A stretch of DNA of 64,000 nucleotides from Bradyrhizobium sp. CCGUVB4N (GCF_024199945.1 NZ_JANADP010000001.1:2604001-2668000); one strand, 5' to 3'. Positions 44,439 to 54,168 are shown, counted from the stretch's first letter. Translations and numbers: made by a program. The notes: generated by a model not told the origin, from the letters alone.

Positions 44439-46826
44439 TCACCGCGCCTTGCCCGGCCAGACCCAGTCGCGGATCACGGGCATGTCCTCACCGTGCTCGC
44501 GCACGTAACGCGCATGCTCGATCAGCGCGTCGCGGAACTGCTGTTTCACATGCGCGGCCTTGGTCGCGAGATCGGGCACGCGCTCGATTGCCTCGATCGC
44601 GAGATGATAGCGGTCGAGCCCGTTGAGCACGACCATGTCGAACGGCGTCGTCGTGGTGCCTTCCTCGGCGAAACCGCGCACATGCATGCCGGCATGGTTG
44701 GTGCGGTTATAGGTGAGGCGGTGGATCAGATAGGGATAGCCGTGATAGGCGAAGATGACAGGCTTATCGCGCGTGAACAGGCCGTCGAAGTCGCGATCGC
44801 TGAGGCCATGAGGATGCTGCTCCTTCGGCTGCAGCGTCATCAGGTCGACGACGTTGACGACGCGGATCTTCAGGTCCGGGAGTGCCTTGCGCAAGAGGTC
44901 GACAGCGGCGAGCGTCTCGAGTGTCGGGACGTCGCCGGCGCAGGCCATCACCACATCGGGCTCGCCATTCGCGGCCTCGTTGCCGGCCCAGGGCCAGATG
45001 CCGATGCCGGCATCGCAATGCGTCGCGGCCTCCTGCATCGACAGCCATTGCGGCGCCGGCTGCTTGCCGGCGACGATGACGTTGATGCGGTTGTAGGTGC
45101 GCAGGCAGTGGTCGGCGATCCACAGCAGCGTGTTGGCATCCGGCGGGAAGTAGATGCGGACGATGTCGGCCTTCTTGTTGGCGACGAGATCGACGAAGCC
45201 GGGATCCTGATGGCTGAAGCCGTTGTGATCCTGCCGCCAGACATGCGAGGTCAGGAGATAGTTCAGCGACGCGATCGGTCGCCGCCACGGCAGATGTCGC
45301 GTCACCTTCAGCCATTTGGCGTGCTGGTTGAACATGGAATCCACGATGTGGATGAAGGCCTCGTAGCAGGAGAAGAAGCCGTGGCGTCCGGTGAGCAGAT
45401 AGCCCTCGAGCCAGCCCTGGCAGAGATGCTCGCTCAAGACCTCCATCACGCGGCCGTCCTGCGCCAGATGCACGTCGTAGGGTTCGATCGGCTCCATCCA
45501 GACCCGTTCGGTGGCATCGAACACCGCATCGAGCCGGTTTGACGCGGTCTCGTCGGGACCCATGAGGCGGAAGTTGCGCTCCTCGGCGTTGAGGCGGATG
45601 ACATCGCGCAGGAATTTGCCGAGCTCGCGCGTTGCTTCGCCCGTCACGGAGCCTGGCTGCGGCACGTCGACGGCAAAGCTGCGGAAGTCCGGCAGCTTCA
45701 GCTCCTTCTTGAGCAGCCCGCCATTGGCATGGGGATTGGCGCCCATGCGGCGGATGCCTTCGGGGGCGATCGCCCTTAGCTCCGGGATCAGCGCGCCATT
45801 GGCGTCGAACAGTTTGTCCGGCTCGTAGCTGCGCATCCAGTCTTCGAGAATCTTCAGATGCGCCGGGTTCTCGCGACAGCTCGCGACCGGCACCTGATGC
45901 GCGCGCCAAAACCCTTCGACCTTCTTGCCGTCGACTTCCTTCGGACCGGTCCAGCCCTTAGGGCTGCGCAGCACGATCATCGGCCAGCGCGGCCGCTCCA
46001 CGCTCGTCCGCCCGTCGCGGGCCTGCTGCTGGATCGAGCGGATGCTGGCGAGCGCGACGTCGAGCGCGTCCGCCATGGCCTGGTGCATCAGTTTGGGATC
46101 GTCGCCCGCGACGAACAGCGGCTCATGGCCGAACCCGTGGAAGAGATCGCGGATTTCGCCGTCGGGCATTCGGCCGAGCACTGTCGGATTGGCGATCTTG
46201 TAGCCATTGAGGTGGAGAATCGGCAGCACCGCGCCGTCATGGGTTGGGTTCAGGAACTTGTTGGAATGCCAGGACGCCGCGAGCGGACCGGTCTCGGCCT
46301 CGCCATCGCCGACGACGCAGGCGACGATGAGGTCGGGATTGTCGAAGGCCGCGCCATAGGCGTGCACCAGCGCGTAGCCGAGCTCGCCGCCTTCGTGGAT
46401 CGAGCCCGGCGTCTCCGGCGCCGCGTGGCTCGGAATGCCGCCGGGAAAGGAGAACTGCCTGAAGAGCTTTCGCAATCCGTCCGCGTCGCGCGGGATGTTT
46501 GGATAGATCTCGCTGTAGCTGCCTTCCAGATAGGTGTTGGCGACCATGCCCGGGCCGCCATGGCCGGGACCGCAGACATAGAGCACGCTGAGATCCTGCG
46601 TGCGGATGACGCGGTTGAGGTGCGCGTAGATGAAGTTCAGTCCGGGCGTCGTGCCCCAATGGCCGAGCAGGCGCGGCTTGACGTGCTCGGGCCTCAAGGG
46701 CTCGCGCAGCAGCGGATTATCGAGCAGATAGATTTGCCCGACGGAGAGATAGTTCGCGGCACGCCAGTAGCGATCGAGCAGATCGAGGTCGCTGCTCGCG
46801 GCGGACGATTGTTGTTGATTTGTCAT
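44439..46826 (-). CDS. xfp: Xylulose-5-phosphate/fructose-6-phosphate phosphoketolase
   Basis: This thiamine diphosphate enzyme splits xylulose-5-P (or fructose-6-P) with phosphate into acetyl-phosphate and glyceraldehyde-3-P (or erythrose-4-P). The 795-residue protein shows the N-terminal [52 protein letters not shown] and the TPP motif [18 protein letters not shown], plus [17 protein letters not shown] 46826 has AGGA six bases upstream; a GTG 18 bases earlier is less likely. Together with ackA it forms a short path to acetate and ATP. Confidence 0.97.
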   Translation of the reverse strand: MTNQQQSSAASSDLDLLDRYWRAANYLSVGQIYLLDNPLLREPLRPEHVKPRLLGHWGTTPGLNFIYAHLNRVIRTQDLSVLYVCGPGHGGPGMVANTYLEGSYSEIYPNIPRDADGLRKLFRQFSFPGGIPSHAAPETPGSIHEGGELGYALVHAYGAAFDNPDLIVACVVGDGEAETGPLAASWHSNKFLNPTHDGAVLPILHLNGYKIANPTVLGRMPDGEIRDLFHGFGHEPLFVAGDDPKLMHQAMADALDVALASIRSIQQQARDGRTSVERPRWPMIVLRSPKGWTGPKEVDGKKVEGFWRAHQVPVASCRENPAHLKILEDWMRSYEPDKLFDANGALIPELRAIAPEGIRRMGANPHANGGLLKKELKLPDFRSFAVDVPQPGSVTGEATRELGKFLRDVIRLNAEERNFRLMGPDETASNRLDAVFDATERVWMEPIEPYDVHLAQDGRVMEVLSEHLCQGWLEGYLLTGRHGFFSCYEAFIHIVDSMFNQHAKWLKVTRHLPWRRPIASLNYLLTSHVWRQDHNGFSHQDPGFVDLVANKKADIVRIYFPPDANTLLWIADHCLRTYNRINVIVAGKQPAPQWLSMQEAATHCDAGIGIWPWAGNEAANGEPDVVMACAGDVPTLETLAAVDLLRKALPDLKIRVVNVVDLMTLQPKEQHPHGLSDRDFDGLFTRDKPVIFAYHGYPYLIHRLTYNRTNHAGMHVRGFAEEGTTTTPFDMVVLNGLDRYHLAIEAIERVPDLATKAAHVKQQFRDALIEHARYVREHGEDMPVIRDWVWPGKAR

Positions 46827-46919
46827 ATTCCTGACGACCTTCACCCGGGATCGTCACCAACCGAGTTCCGGCGAGATCGATCCCAAAATTGATACTTGCC
46901 CGCATCAAACGGGGATCGG

Positions 46920-46941
46920 CCTCACGCGGTGTTGCGTGAGG
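46920..46941. promoter_or_regulatory. Eight-base-pair hairpin in the xfp / radical SAM intergenic region
   Basis: CCTCACGC and GCGTGAGG pair perfectly around GGTGTT. No T-run follows. It lies between two divergent genes, so its role (operator or RNA leader) is unclear. Confidence 0.4.
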
Positions 46942-46972
46942 TCAAAGGTCGGCGCGTGAAGATTGGGCAGCG

Positions 46973-46998
46973 CTACTGTGCATGGGGTTGTTTTCGCG
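46973..46998. repeat. 26-bp element shared with 2091-2116
   Basis: Exact copy of the element at 2091-2116. Here it lies 12 bases upstream of the SOS box and 50 bases before the radical SAM start codon, so it may contain the promoter. Confidence 0.85.
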
Positions 46999-47010
46999 TT
47001 TTTCATTCTT

Positions 47011-47025
47011 GTTCTTGATTTGTTC
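47011..47025 (+). promoter_or_regulatory. SOS (LexA) box of the alphaproteobacterial type
   Basis: GTTC-N7-GTTC (GTTCTTGATTTGTTC) is an exact match to the direct-repeat LexA site of alphaproteobacteria. It ends 23 bases before the ATG of the PA0069-type radical SAM gene, a position fitting repression by LexA. Confidence 0.8.
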
Positions 47026-47048
47026 CTTTGGCGTGCTATCTTGGCTTC

Positions 47049-48212
47049 ATGAGTCCAGCTTCTTCTTCTGCTCTCAAGCACCCGCCGGTCACGGCGCCCT
47101 CCGAGCCGGCGGGTGCGCCTTCTGATTTCCCCGAACTTGCGGTCGCCATCGACAAGCAGCGCAGGCGCGGTCGGGGCGCGCAATCCAATGCCAGCGGCCG
47201 CTTTGAGGCCGAGGCACGCGTCGCCTTCGACGATGGCTGGCAGAGCCTCGAAGAGCTGCCGCCGTTCAAGACCACGGTCGGCGTCGACACCTCGCGCAAG
47301 GTGATCACCCGCAACGAATCGCCCGACATCGGCTTCGATCGCTCGATCAATCCCTATCGTGGCTGCGAGCACGGCTGCGTCTATTGCTTCGCGCGGCCGA
47401 CGCACGCCTATCTCGGCCTGTCGCCGGGGCTCGATTTCGAGTCAAAGCTGTTCGTCAAGCCCGAGGCGCCGGCGCTGCTCGAGAAGGAGCTCGCGGCCTC
47501 AGGCTACGAGCCGCGGATGATCGCGATCGGCACCAACACCGATCCCTATCAGCCGATCGAGCGCGAGCGCAAAATCATGCGCGGCATTCTGGAGGTGCTG
47601 GAACGCACCGGCCATCCGGTCGGCATCGTCACCAAATCCGCGCTGGTCGTGCGCGACATCGACATTCTCGCAGCGATGGCCAAGCGCAACCTCGCCAAGG
47701 TCGCGATCTCGGTGACCTCGCTCGACCCAAAGCTCGCGCGCACGATGGAGCCGCGTGCCTCGACGCCGCCGAAGCGGCTGGAGGCGCTGAAGCAGCTCTC
47801 GGACGCCGGTATTCCCACCACCGTGATGGTGGCGCCGGTGATCCCCGCGCTGAACGATTCCGAGATCGAGCGTATCCTCGATGCCGCCGCCCATGCCGGT
47901 GTCAAGGAAGCCTCCTACGTGCTGCTCCGGCTGCCGCTCGAGGTGCGCGATCTCTTCCGCGAATGGCTGATGGCGAACTATCCGGACCGCTATCGCCACG
48001 TCTTCACGCTGATCCGCGATATGCGCGGCGGCCGCGACTACGATGCCAAATGGGGCGAGCGGATGAAGGGCACCGGGCCGATGGCCTGGACCATCGGCCG
48101 CCGCTTCGAGATCGCCTGCGACCGGCTCGGTCTCAACAAGCGCCGCTCGAAGCTGACCACGGATCATTTTGCCCGGCCAAAGCAGAACGGCGAGCAGCTC
48201 AGCCTGTTCTGA
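47049..48212 (+). CDS. PA0069-family radical SAM protein (SplB-related)
   Basis: The 387-residue protein carries the radical SAM cluster motif CEHGCVYCFAR (C-x3-C-x2-C) and NPYRGCEHGC, IAIGTNTDPYQPIER, and a C-terminal part RDYDAKWGERMKGTGPMAWTI; these mark the PA0069 family, related to spore photoproduct lyase SplB. The reaction is unknown. An exact LexA box just upstream suggests induction by DNA damage. ATG 47049 is chosen over 47028 because it lies clear of the box. Followed by a VOC gene and rnhB. Confidence 0.92.
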   Translation: MSPASSSALKHPPVTAPSEPAGAPSDFPELAVAIDKQRRRGRGAQSNASGRFEAEARVAFDDGWQSLEELPPFKTTVGVDTSRKVITRNESPDIGFDRSINPYRGCEHGCVYCFARPTHAYLGLSPGLDFESKLFVKPEAPALLEKELAASGYEPRMIAIGTNTDPYQPIERERKIMRGILEVLERTGHPVGIVTKSALVVRDIDILAAMAKRNLAKVAISVTSLDPKLARTMEPRASTPPKRLEALKQLSDAGIPTTVMVAPVIPALNDSEIERILDAAAHAGVKEASYVLLRLPLEVRDLFREWLMANYPDRYRHVFTLIRDMRGGRDYDAKWGERMKGTGPMAWTIGRRFEIACDRLGLNKRRSKLTTDHFARPKQNGEQLSLF

Positions 48213-48236
48213 GGCGCGGAGCATATGAGGTGTGTG

Positions 48237-48692
48237 ATGAGCAAGGAACTGCCGGCTCCGGTACCGCGGCTCACGGTGATCACGCTTGGCGTCAATGACA
48301 TCCGCGCCAGCATCGCCTTCTATGACGCGCTCGGGTTTGCGCGCCGGCTGAAGGCGACGGGCGAGGCCGTTGCGTTCTTCGACACCGGTGGTCCGGTGCT
48401 CGGCCTGTTTCCCTGGGACCAACTCGCCGCCGACGCCAAATTGCCGGACGATCCGAGGCCAACGACCTTCCGCGGCATGACCCTGGCCTGGAACTGTGCT
48501 TCGCGCGAGGAGGTCGATGCGGTGCTGGCGTTTGCGCTTCGTAAGGGCGCGACACTGCTGAAGGCCGCGCACGAGACCGACTATGGCGGCTATTCCGGCT
48601 ATTTTGCCGATCCCGACGGTCATCCCTGGGAGGTTGTCGTCGCCCCCGGCATCGAGGTCGGCGACGACCGGCGGGTGCATCTGGCCGAGTAG
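48237..48692 (+). CDS. VOC-family (glyoxalase/dioxygenase-like) protein
   Basis: The 151-residue protein has one VOC domain: RLTVITLGVNDIRASIAFYDALGF, a second beta-alpha unit with AWNCASREEVDAVL, and GYSGYFADPDGHPWEVVVAPG with the C-terminal metal-ligand Glu. VOC proteins include glyoxalases, antibiotic-binding proteins and dioxygenases; the substrate is unknown. ATG 48237 has GAGG upstream; it starts 24 bases after the radical SAM gene, so co-transcription and SOS control are possible. Confidence 0.92.
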   Translation: MSKELPAPVPRLTVITLGVNDIRASIAFYDALGFARRLKATGEAVAFFDTGGPVLGLFPWDQLAADAKLPDDPRPTTFRGMTLAWNCASREEVDAVLAFALRKGATLLKAAHETDYGGYSGYFADPDGHPWEVVVAPGIEVGDDRRVHLAE

Positions 48693-48769
48693 GGCGACCC
48701 GCCTGAATATCGGGAATTGTCTGGGGTTCCCGGTTGCGCGGGCGAGGCGGCTTGCGCACGATCCCGACC

Positions 48770-49525
48770 ATGATTCGGGACAAGTCCGCCAAAAAGCCAG
48801 TCAAGGCCAAGCCAGCGAAGGCAAGCTTCCGCCGCGAGCGCGCGCTGATTAAGCGCGGCATCTGGCCGATCGCCGGCTGCGACGAGGCCGGCCGTGGGCC
48901 GCTGGCCGGTCCGGTGGTGGCGGCCGCGGTGATTCTCGATCCCGACCGCATTCCGCGCGGCATCGACGATTCCAAGCGGCTGACGGCGGAGGAGCGGGAG
49001 ACGCTTTTCGCCAAGATCTGCGCGACCGCACAAGTCTCGGTCGCCGTTGCCTCGCCCGCGCGGATCGACCGCGACAACATCCTGCGCGCCTCGCTCTGGG
49101 CGCTGAAGCGCGCCGTGGTGGCGCTGCCCGAGGCGCCGAAGCATGTCTTCGTCGACGGCCGCGACCGGCTCGACACGCCTTGCGACTGCGAGGCGGTGAT
49201 CGGCGGCGACGGCATCGTGCTGTCGATCGCGGCCGCCTCCATCGTCGCCAAGGTGACGCGCGACCGGCTGATGTGCGCGCTGGCGCAGGACTGCCCGGGC
49301 TACGGTTTCGAGCAGCACAAGGGCTACGGCGTGCCGGAGCATCTCGACGCGCTCGATCGCCTCGGCCCCACCATCCACCACCGCAGCCTCTTCGCTCCCG
49401 TCGCGGCCGCCCGCGCCAAGCACATGCCCTGGACCGTCGAACCGGTGCGGGACCTGTTCGAGGTCGCCGACGTCGAGGTGCAGGTGGAGACCGCAGTTGA
49501 AATCGATGCTTCGGCAGGCCTTTAA
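48770..49525 (+). CDS. rnhB: Ribonuclease HII
   Basis: RNase HII removes RNA primers and misinserted ribonucleotides from DNA. The 251-residue protein has a basic N-terminal extension ([20 protein letters not shown]) before the catalytic [21 protein letters not shown] (Asp, Glu), [14 protein letters not shown], the third acid in VFVDGRDRL, and [17 protein letters not shown] with the last Asp-containing helix. Located after the radical SAM and VOC genes on the same strand; in other alphaproteobacteria rnhB is often next to ccrM, here about 10 kb away. Confidence 0.96.
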   Translation: MIRDKSAKKPVKAKPAKASFRRERALIKRGIWPIAGCDEAGRGPLAGPVVAAAVILDPDRIPRGIDDSKRLTAEERETLFAKICATAQVSVAVASPARIDRDNILRASLWALKRAVVALPEAPKHVFVDGRDRLDTPCDCEAVIGGDGIVLSIAAASIVAKVTRDRLMCALAQDCPGYGFEQHKGYGVPEHLDALDRLGPTIHHRSLFAPVAAARAKHMPWTVEPVRDLFEVADVEVQVETAVEIDASAGL

Positions 49526-49624
49526 GCTAGACTGTCGTTGCCACGACGCACGGCGCCCATTATCAAAATACACCTGAGCGAATAGGGCCGGCTGGACGGG
49601 TTGGCTGCATCTTGCGGGCGTTGC

Positions 49625-51133
49625 ATGCGGTTTACCTCCCTGGTCATCGAGCTCATTCGCGCCCGGCCGCGGCTGATCGTCTGGATTGCCGTGCTCGCGC
49701 AGGCCGCGATGTGGCTGCTGGTGGCGCTTCTGTTCTACCGCAGCCCGCCCGGCAGCCTCGCGACCCTGCTTGCCTTCGGCAGGGAGTACCAGGTCGGCAC
49801 TGATCTCGGTCCGCCGCTGTCGGTCTGGCTCGCCGATATCGCCTATCGTGCCGCCGGCGGCCACATGTTCGGCGTCTATGTGCTCGCCGAGCTCTGCGAG
49901 ATCGCGACCTTCATTGCGCTCTATCATCTGGCGCGCGCCGTGGTCGGCACCCAGCAGGCGGTGCTCGCCGTGCTCCTGACCATGACGGCGCTGGCTTTCT
50001 CCTCGTCTGCGCTCGACTTCGGCCCCCTGGTGCTGGCGCGGCCGCTCTGGACTCTGTTGCTGTTGCATTCCTGGCAGGTCATCGGTCAGCGCCGCGGCAA
50101 TGCCTGGTTCGCTTGGTCGATCGAGGCCGGCCTCTTGCTGCTGACCACGCCGGCCGCGATCTTCCTGCTCGCATTGCTCGTCATCTTCGCGCTCGCGACC
50201 GCCGGCGGCCGCCGGACGTTGCGCGCACTCGATCCGCTGTTCGCACTCGTCGTCGTTGCCGTGCTGGCGCTGCCCTATGCTGTCTGGCTGATGCGGGCCG
50301 AGACCCTTGTGCTGCCGGCTCTGCCGCATGTGGCCGACCTCAGTGCCCGTGCGCTCCACGCCGTCTGGCTGCTCGGGGGTCTTGTGCTCGGCGCAGTCGC
50401 GGTCCCGGTGCTCACCTTCCTCAACACGTCCCTGTTCGCCGGCAAGAGCGAAGAGGCGCCGATCATTTACCGGCCGCCGGTCGAGCCGCTCGCGCGCAAC
50501 TTCGTCTATTTCTTTGCGCTCGCGCCGGCGCTCGGTGCGGTCCTGATCTCCGGCCTGTTCGGGCTCGAGGCCGTCGTCGGCGGCGCCGGCGTGGTGCTGG
50601 TCATGTCGGGCCTCGCCATGGTTGTCGTGGCCGGCGATCTCATTGCGATGCGCCGCGCACGGATGCTGCGCACGGTATGGCTGGTGGCGATCGCGGCTCC
50701 GGCGGCGGGCGTCGTGCTGGCCGTGTTGTTCCTGCCCTGGAGCGGCACCGGCGAGATCGCGACCTCGATGCCGGGGCGCGCGATCTCGGACTTCTTCGAT
50801 GACAGCTTTGCCCGCCGCACCAACCATCGCCTGCGCGCGGTCGCAGGTGAAACCGAGCTTGCGAGCCTGATCGCGCTGCACTCCGGCCGGCCGCATCTGT
50901 TCATCGATGCCGCGCCCGCCCGGACGCCGTGGATGTCACAGGCAAAATTCAGCGAGAGCGGCGGCGTCGTGGTCTGGCGCGCCTCGGATACCGCCGGCAC
51001 CCCGCCGCCCGAAATCCTCGCGCGCTTTCCCGGCATCGTGCCGGAAGTGCCGCGTGCCTTCGAATGGCTGGTCAATGGCCGTCAGGGATTGTTGCGCGTC
51101 GGCTGGGCCATCGTCCGGCCGAAAGGGACGTAG
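49625..51133 (+). CDS. Polytopic membrane protein, glycosyltransferase family 39-like
   Basis: The 502-residue protein has about nine to ten membrane helices in the first 370 residues and a soluble C-terminal domain (about 370-502). After helix 1 the loop has GREYQVGTDLGPPLSVWLADIAYR, which resembles the first periplasmic loop with Asp of GT39/ArnT-like lipid-linked sugar transferases. The Asp-Glu catalytic pair is not obvious, so activity is uncertain. ATG 49625 is preferred to a TTG at 49601. It lies 99 bases after rnhB. Confidence 0.8.
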   Translation: MRFTSLVIELIRARPRLIVWIAVLAQAAMWLLVALLFYRSPPGSLATLLAFGREYQVGTDLGPPLSVWLADIAYRAAGGHMFGVYVLAELCEIATFIALYHLARAVVGTQQAVLAVLLTMTALAFSSSALDFGPLVLARPLWTLLLLHSWQVIGQRRGNAWFAWSIEAGLLLLTTPAAIFLLALLVIFALATAGGRRTLRALDPLFALVVVAVLALPYAVWLMRAETLVLPALPHVADLSARALHAVWLLGGLVLGAVAVPVLTFLNTSLFAGKSEEAPIIYRPPVEPLARNFVYFFALAPALGAVLISGLFGLEAVVGGAGVVLVMSGLAMVVVAGDLIAMRRARMLRTVWLVAIAAPAAGVVLAVLFLPWSGTGEIATSMPGRAISDFFDDSFARRTNHRLRAVAGETELASLIALHSGRPHLFIDAAPARTPWMSQAKFSESGGVVVWRASDTAGTPPPEILARFPGIVPEVPRAFEWLVNGRQGLLRVGWAIVRPKGT

Positions 51134-51150
51134 CGACAAACGCTGAAACC

Positions 51151-51247
51151 GTAGGGTGGGCAAAGGCGCAAAAGCGCCGTGCCCACGTCAAGCCTATCCG
51201 TCGCAACGATAGAGGTGGTGGGCACGCTCCGCTTTGCCCACCCTACG
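51151..51247. repeat. Inverted-repeat element (family E)
   Basis: GTAGGGTGGGCAAAGGCGC...GCGCCGTGCCCAC on the left and GTGGGCACGCTCCGCTTTGC CCACCCTACG on the right. The same element with a shorter centre occurs at 56887-56964. Confidence 0.9.
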
Positions 51248-51251
51248 AGAT

Positions 51252-52055
51252 CTATCCCGCCAGCACCTTCGCGATCGCCCGCAGATCCTGCCACGCGAGG
51301 CGCTTGTAGGACGGCGAGCGCAACAGATAGGCCGGGTGGAAGGTCGGCAGCGCGCGGATGGTGCGTTGGCCCGTATCGTAGTCGAACCAGCGTCCGCGTG
51401 TCCGCATGATGCCCTCGCGGGTCGAGAGCAGCGTCTGCGTCGAGGGATTGCCGAGCGTCACCAGCAGGTCGGGATTCACCAGCTCGATATGGCGCTGGAT
51501 GAAGGGCAGGCAGATCTGCGTCTCCTGCGGCGTCGGCGTGCGGTTGCCGGGCGGCCGCCAGGGAATGACGTTGGTGATGTAGGCCGTGGTGCGGTTGAGG
51601 CCTATGGCGCCGATCATCAAATCGAGCAGCTTGCCGCTGCGCCCGACGAAAGGCAGTCCCTCGATGTCCTCGTCACGGCCCGGCGCCTCGCCGACGAACA
51701 TGATGCGTGCCTGCGGATTGCCGTCGGCGAACACCAGCCGGGTCGCAGTGTGCTTGAGCGCGCAGCCCTCGAAGCTTTGCATCAGCTCGCGCAAGGCCTC
51801 GAGCGTCGGCGCGGTGCGCGCGGCCTCGCGGGCCGAAGCAATGGCGACGTCGGGCGCCGGTGCCGCCTCGCCACGCATCACCGCAGGCGCGGCGACAGGC
51901 CGCGGTGTCTCGACCGGCGCCGCGCGCGGGGCCGGCGGCGGAGCGTCTAATTCCGCCAGGCGGTCGACCGGTTCCTCGGCGAGCGCGCAGTCGACACCGG
52001 CCTCCAGATAGAAGGCGAGAAGCTCTCGGACGGTGGGTGCGGGCTCGGGGATCAT
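51252..52055 (-). CDS. Family-4-like uracil-DNA glycosylase with altered cluster cysteines
   Basis: The 267-residue protein has the family-4 motif 1 GEAPGRDEDIEGLPFVGRSG, the segment NVIPWRPPGNRTPTPQE and motif 2 HPAYLLRSP. It should excise uracil from DNA. Family-4 enzymes hold a 4Fe-4S cluster with four Cys; here FEGC has Phe where the first Cys is expected and IPWRPP has Trp for the third, leaving only the Cys in EGC and in QICLPF. An N-terminal, Ala/Pro-rich linker region (about 30-75) precedes the fold. Cluster binding is therefore doubtful. Confidence 0.92.
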   Translation of the reverse strand: MIPEPAPTVRELLAFYLEAGVDCALAEEPVDRLAELDAPPPAPRAAPVETPRPVAAPAVMRGEAAPAPDVAIASAREAARTAPTLEALRELMQSFEGCALKHTATRLVFADGNPQARIMFVGEAPGRDEDIEGLPFVGRSGKLLDLMIGAIGLNRTTAYITNVIPWRPPGNRTPTPQETQICLPFIQRHIELVNPDLLVTLGNPSTQTLLSTREGIMRTRGRWFDYDTGQRTIRALPTFHPAYLLRSPSYKRLAWQDLRAIAKVLAG

Positions 52056-52191
52056 TTGGAAAGTCAGACTATTAGTTCATCTTAAGGCGCCTTGCATCCC
52101 AGCGGAACGCATTTCCGTGGTTGTCCTACCCGGAAAAATCGGAAACAAGGGAGCGCAAATGACAAGGAACCGTCTCAAGGGCTGAGATCAG

Positions 52192-53853
52192 ATGAGCACC
52201 GAAGAACTTCCCCCGCGCGAATCCATGGAATTCGACGTCGTCATCGTCGGCGCCGGCCCCTCGGGCCTGGCCGCGGCGATCCGGCTGAAGCAGATCAATG
52301 CCGATCTCAACGTCGTCGTGGTGGAGAAGGGCTCCGAGGTCGGTGCACACATTCTCTCCGGCGCCGTGATCGATCCGGCCGGGCTCGACAAGCTGATCCC
52401 GGACTGGCGCGAGGATTCCGATTGCCCGCTGAAGACGCAGGTCAAGGACGACCGCTTCTACTGGATGACGGCCGGCGGCGCGATCAAGCTGCCGAACTTC
52501 ATCATGCCGCCGCTGATGGACAACCATCACTGCTATATCGGCTCGCTCGGCAATGTCTGCCGCTGGCTGGCGCGCAAGGCCGAGGCGCTCGGCGTCGAGA
52601 TCTATCCGGGCTTTGCCGCCGCCGAAGTGCTCTATGACGAAAAGGGCGCCGTGAAGGGCATCGCCACCGGCGACATGGGCATCGGCCGCGACGGCAAGCC
52701 GAAGGACTCCTTCACCCGCGGTATGGAGCTGCTCGGCAAGTACACGCTGTTCGCCGAAGGCGCACGTGGCAGCCTGACCAAGCAGCTGATCGCCAAGTTC
52801 GCGCTCGATGCCAAGAGCGAACCGGCGAAGTTCGGCATCGGCCTCAAGGAAGTCTGGCAGATCGATCCCGCCAAGCACCAGAAGGGCCTGATCCAGCATT
52901 CGTTCGGCTGGCCGCTCGACCTGAAGACCGGCGGTGGCTCGTTCCTCTACCATTACGACGACAATCTGGTCGCCGTCGGCTTCGTCGTGCATTTGAACTA
53001 CGACGATCCGTATCTGTCGCCGTTCGACGAATTCCAGCGCTTCAAGACCCATCCCTCGATCCGCGGCACCTTCGAAGGGGCCAAGCGGCTTGCCTATGGC
53101 GCGCGTGCCATCACCGAAGGCGGCTACCAGTCGGTGCCGAAGCTGACTTTCCCTGGCGGCGCGCTGGTCGGCTGTGCGGCCGGCTTCGTCAACGTGCCGC
53201 GCATCAAGGGCGTGCACAACGCGATGGGCACCGGCATGCTCGCCGCCGAACACGTCGCAGCCGCGCTCGCGGCCGATCGCGCCAACGACGAGATCGTCGA
53301 CTACGAGAGCGCGTGGCGGTCCTCGCCGGTCGGCAAGGATCTGTTCCTGGTCCGCAACGTCAAGCCGCTGTGGTCGAAGTTCGGCACCGTGCTCGGCGTC
53401 GCGCTCGGCGGCTTCGACATGTGGTTCAACACGCTGTTCGGTACCTCGCTGTTCGGCACGCAATCTCATGCCAAGCCCGATCGCTCGACGCTCGATCCAG
53501 CCAAGCAACACGCGCCCAAGAACTATCCGAAGCCCGACGGCAAGATCTCGTTCGACAAGCTGTCCTCGGTGTTCCTGTCCAACACCAATCACGAGGAAGA
53601 TCAGCCGATCCATCTCCGGGTCGCGGACATGAACCTGCAGAAGATGTCCGAGCATGACGTCTTCGCCGGTCCGTCGAACCGCTATTGCCCGGCCGGTGTC
53701 TATGAGTGGGTCGAGGAAGGCGCGAGCCCGCGCTACCAGATCAACGCCCAGAACTGCGTCCACTGCAAAACCTGCGACGTGAAGGACCCCAACGGCAATA
53801 TCACCTGGGTTCCTCCGGAGGGCGGCGGCGGTCCGAACTACGAGGCGATGTAA
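52192..53853 (+). CDS. Electron transfer flavoprotein-ubiquinone oxidoreductase
   Basis: ETF-QO passes electrons from fatty-acid and amino-acid oxidation, via ETF, to ubiquinone in the membrane. The 553-residue protein has the FAD site DVVIVGAGPSGLAAAIRL, HILSGAVIDPAGL, GCAAGFVNVPRIKGVHNAM, a quinone-pocket hydrophobic segment, and the C-terminal 4Fe-4S ligands CPAGVYEW and CVHCKTCDVKDP. Length fits the family. No ETF subunit genes are adjacent. Confidence 0.97.
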   Translation: MSTEELPPRESMEFDVVIVGAGPSGLAAAIRLKQINADLNVVVVEKGSEVGAHILSGAVIDPAGLDKLIPDWREDSDCPLKTQVKDDRFYWMTAGGAIKLPNFIMPPLMDNHHCYIGSLGNVCRWLARKAEALGVEIYPGFAAAEVLYDEKGAVKGIATGDMGIGRDGKPKDSFTRGMELLGKYTLFAEGARGSLTKQLIAKFALDAKSEPAKFGIGLKEVWQIDPAKHQKGLIQHSFGWPLDLKTGGGSFLYHYDDNLVAVGFVVHLNYDDPYLSPFDEFQRFKTHPSIRGTFEGAKRLAYGARAITEGGYQSVPKLTFPGGALVGCAAGFVNVPRIKGVHNAMGTGMLAAEHVAAALAADRANDEIVDYESAWRSSPVGKDLFLVRNVKPLWSKFGTVLGVALGGFDMWFNTLFGTSLFGTQSHAKPDRSTLDPAKQHAPKNYPKPDGKISFDKLSSVFLSNTNHEEDQPIHLRVADMNLQKMSEHDVFAGPSNRYCPAGVYEWVEEGASPRYQINAQNCVHCKTCDVKDPNGNITWVPPEGGGGPNYEAM

Positions 53854-54168
53854 GGGCGCGCCGGGTGACCAAATAGGTCCGAAGGGTGATGTAGCGCACG
53901 TTCGCGTGAGGACCCGGCTGCGGCCACCCGCCGCGGCCACGATAAGGCCATAGTAGCGGCGTCTTGGGGCACTTGACCGTCACGCGAACGGTTACTTGGC
54001 CGATTTGGGGCGTGCGGAGGGGATGCCCGGTCCGAATCCTTGCGGTGAAGCGCCAAAAGCGGCATTGTCCGGACCCGACGGTTCCGGGTCCCATGTTGCC
54101 GGCCGCGTTCGCGTGCGAGACGGCCTTTTGCTTCAAACCCAGGCACTACCAACTCAAGGCGAGCCCTG
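53854..54168. other. Spacer of 315 bp without a recognised feature
   Basis: It lies between the ETF-QO stop and the TPR protein start. Open frames here are short or antisense artefacts, and I saw no terminator with a T-run. It probably contains the promoter of the TPR gene. Confidence 0.5.

Noticed and set aside
46889..46908. Possible FNR/FixK box TTGAT...ATCAA upstream of the phosphoketolase gene
   Set aside because: The spacer is ten bases; FNR/FixK sites need four between these half-sites, so the match is not credible although the inverted repeat itself is real.
52126..53940. 604-residue minus-strand frame
   Set aside because: Antisense to the ETF-ubiquinone oxidoreductase gene, without recognisable domains.
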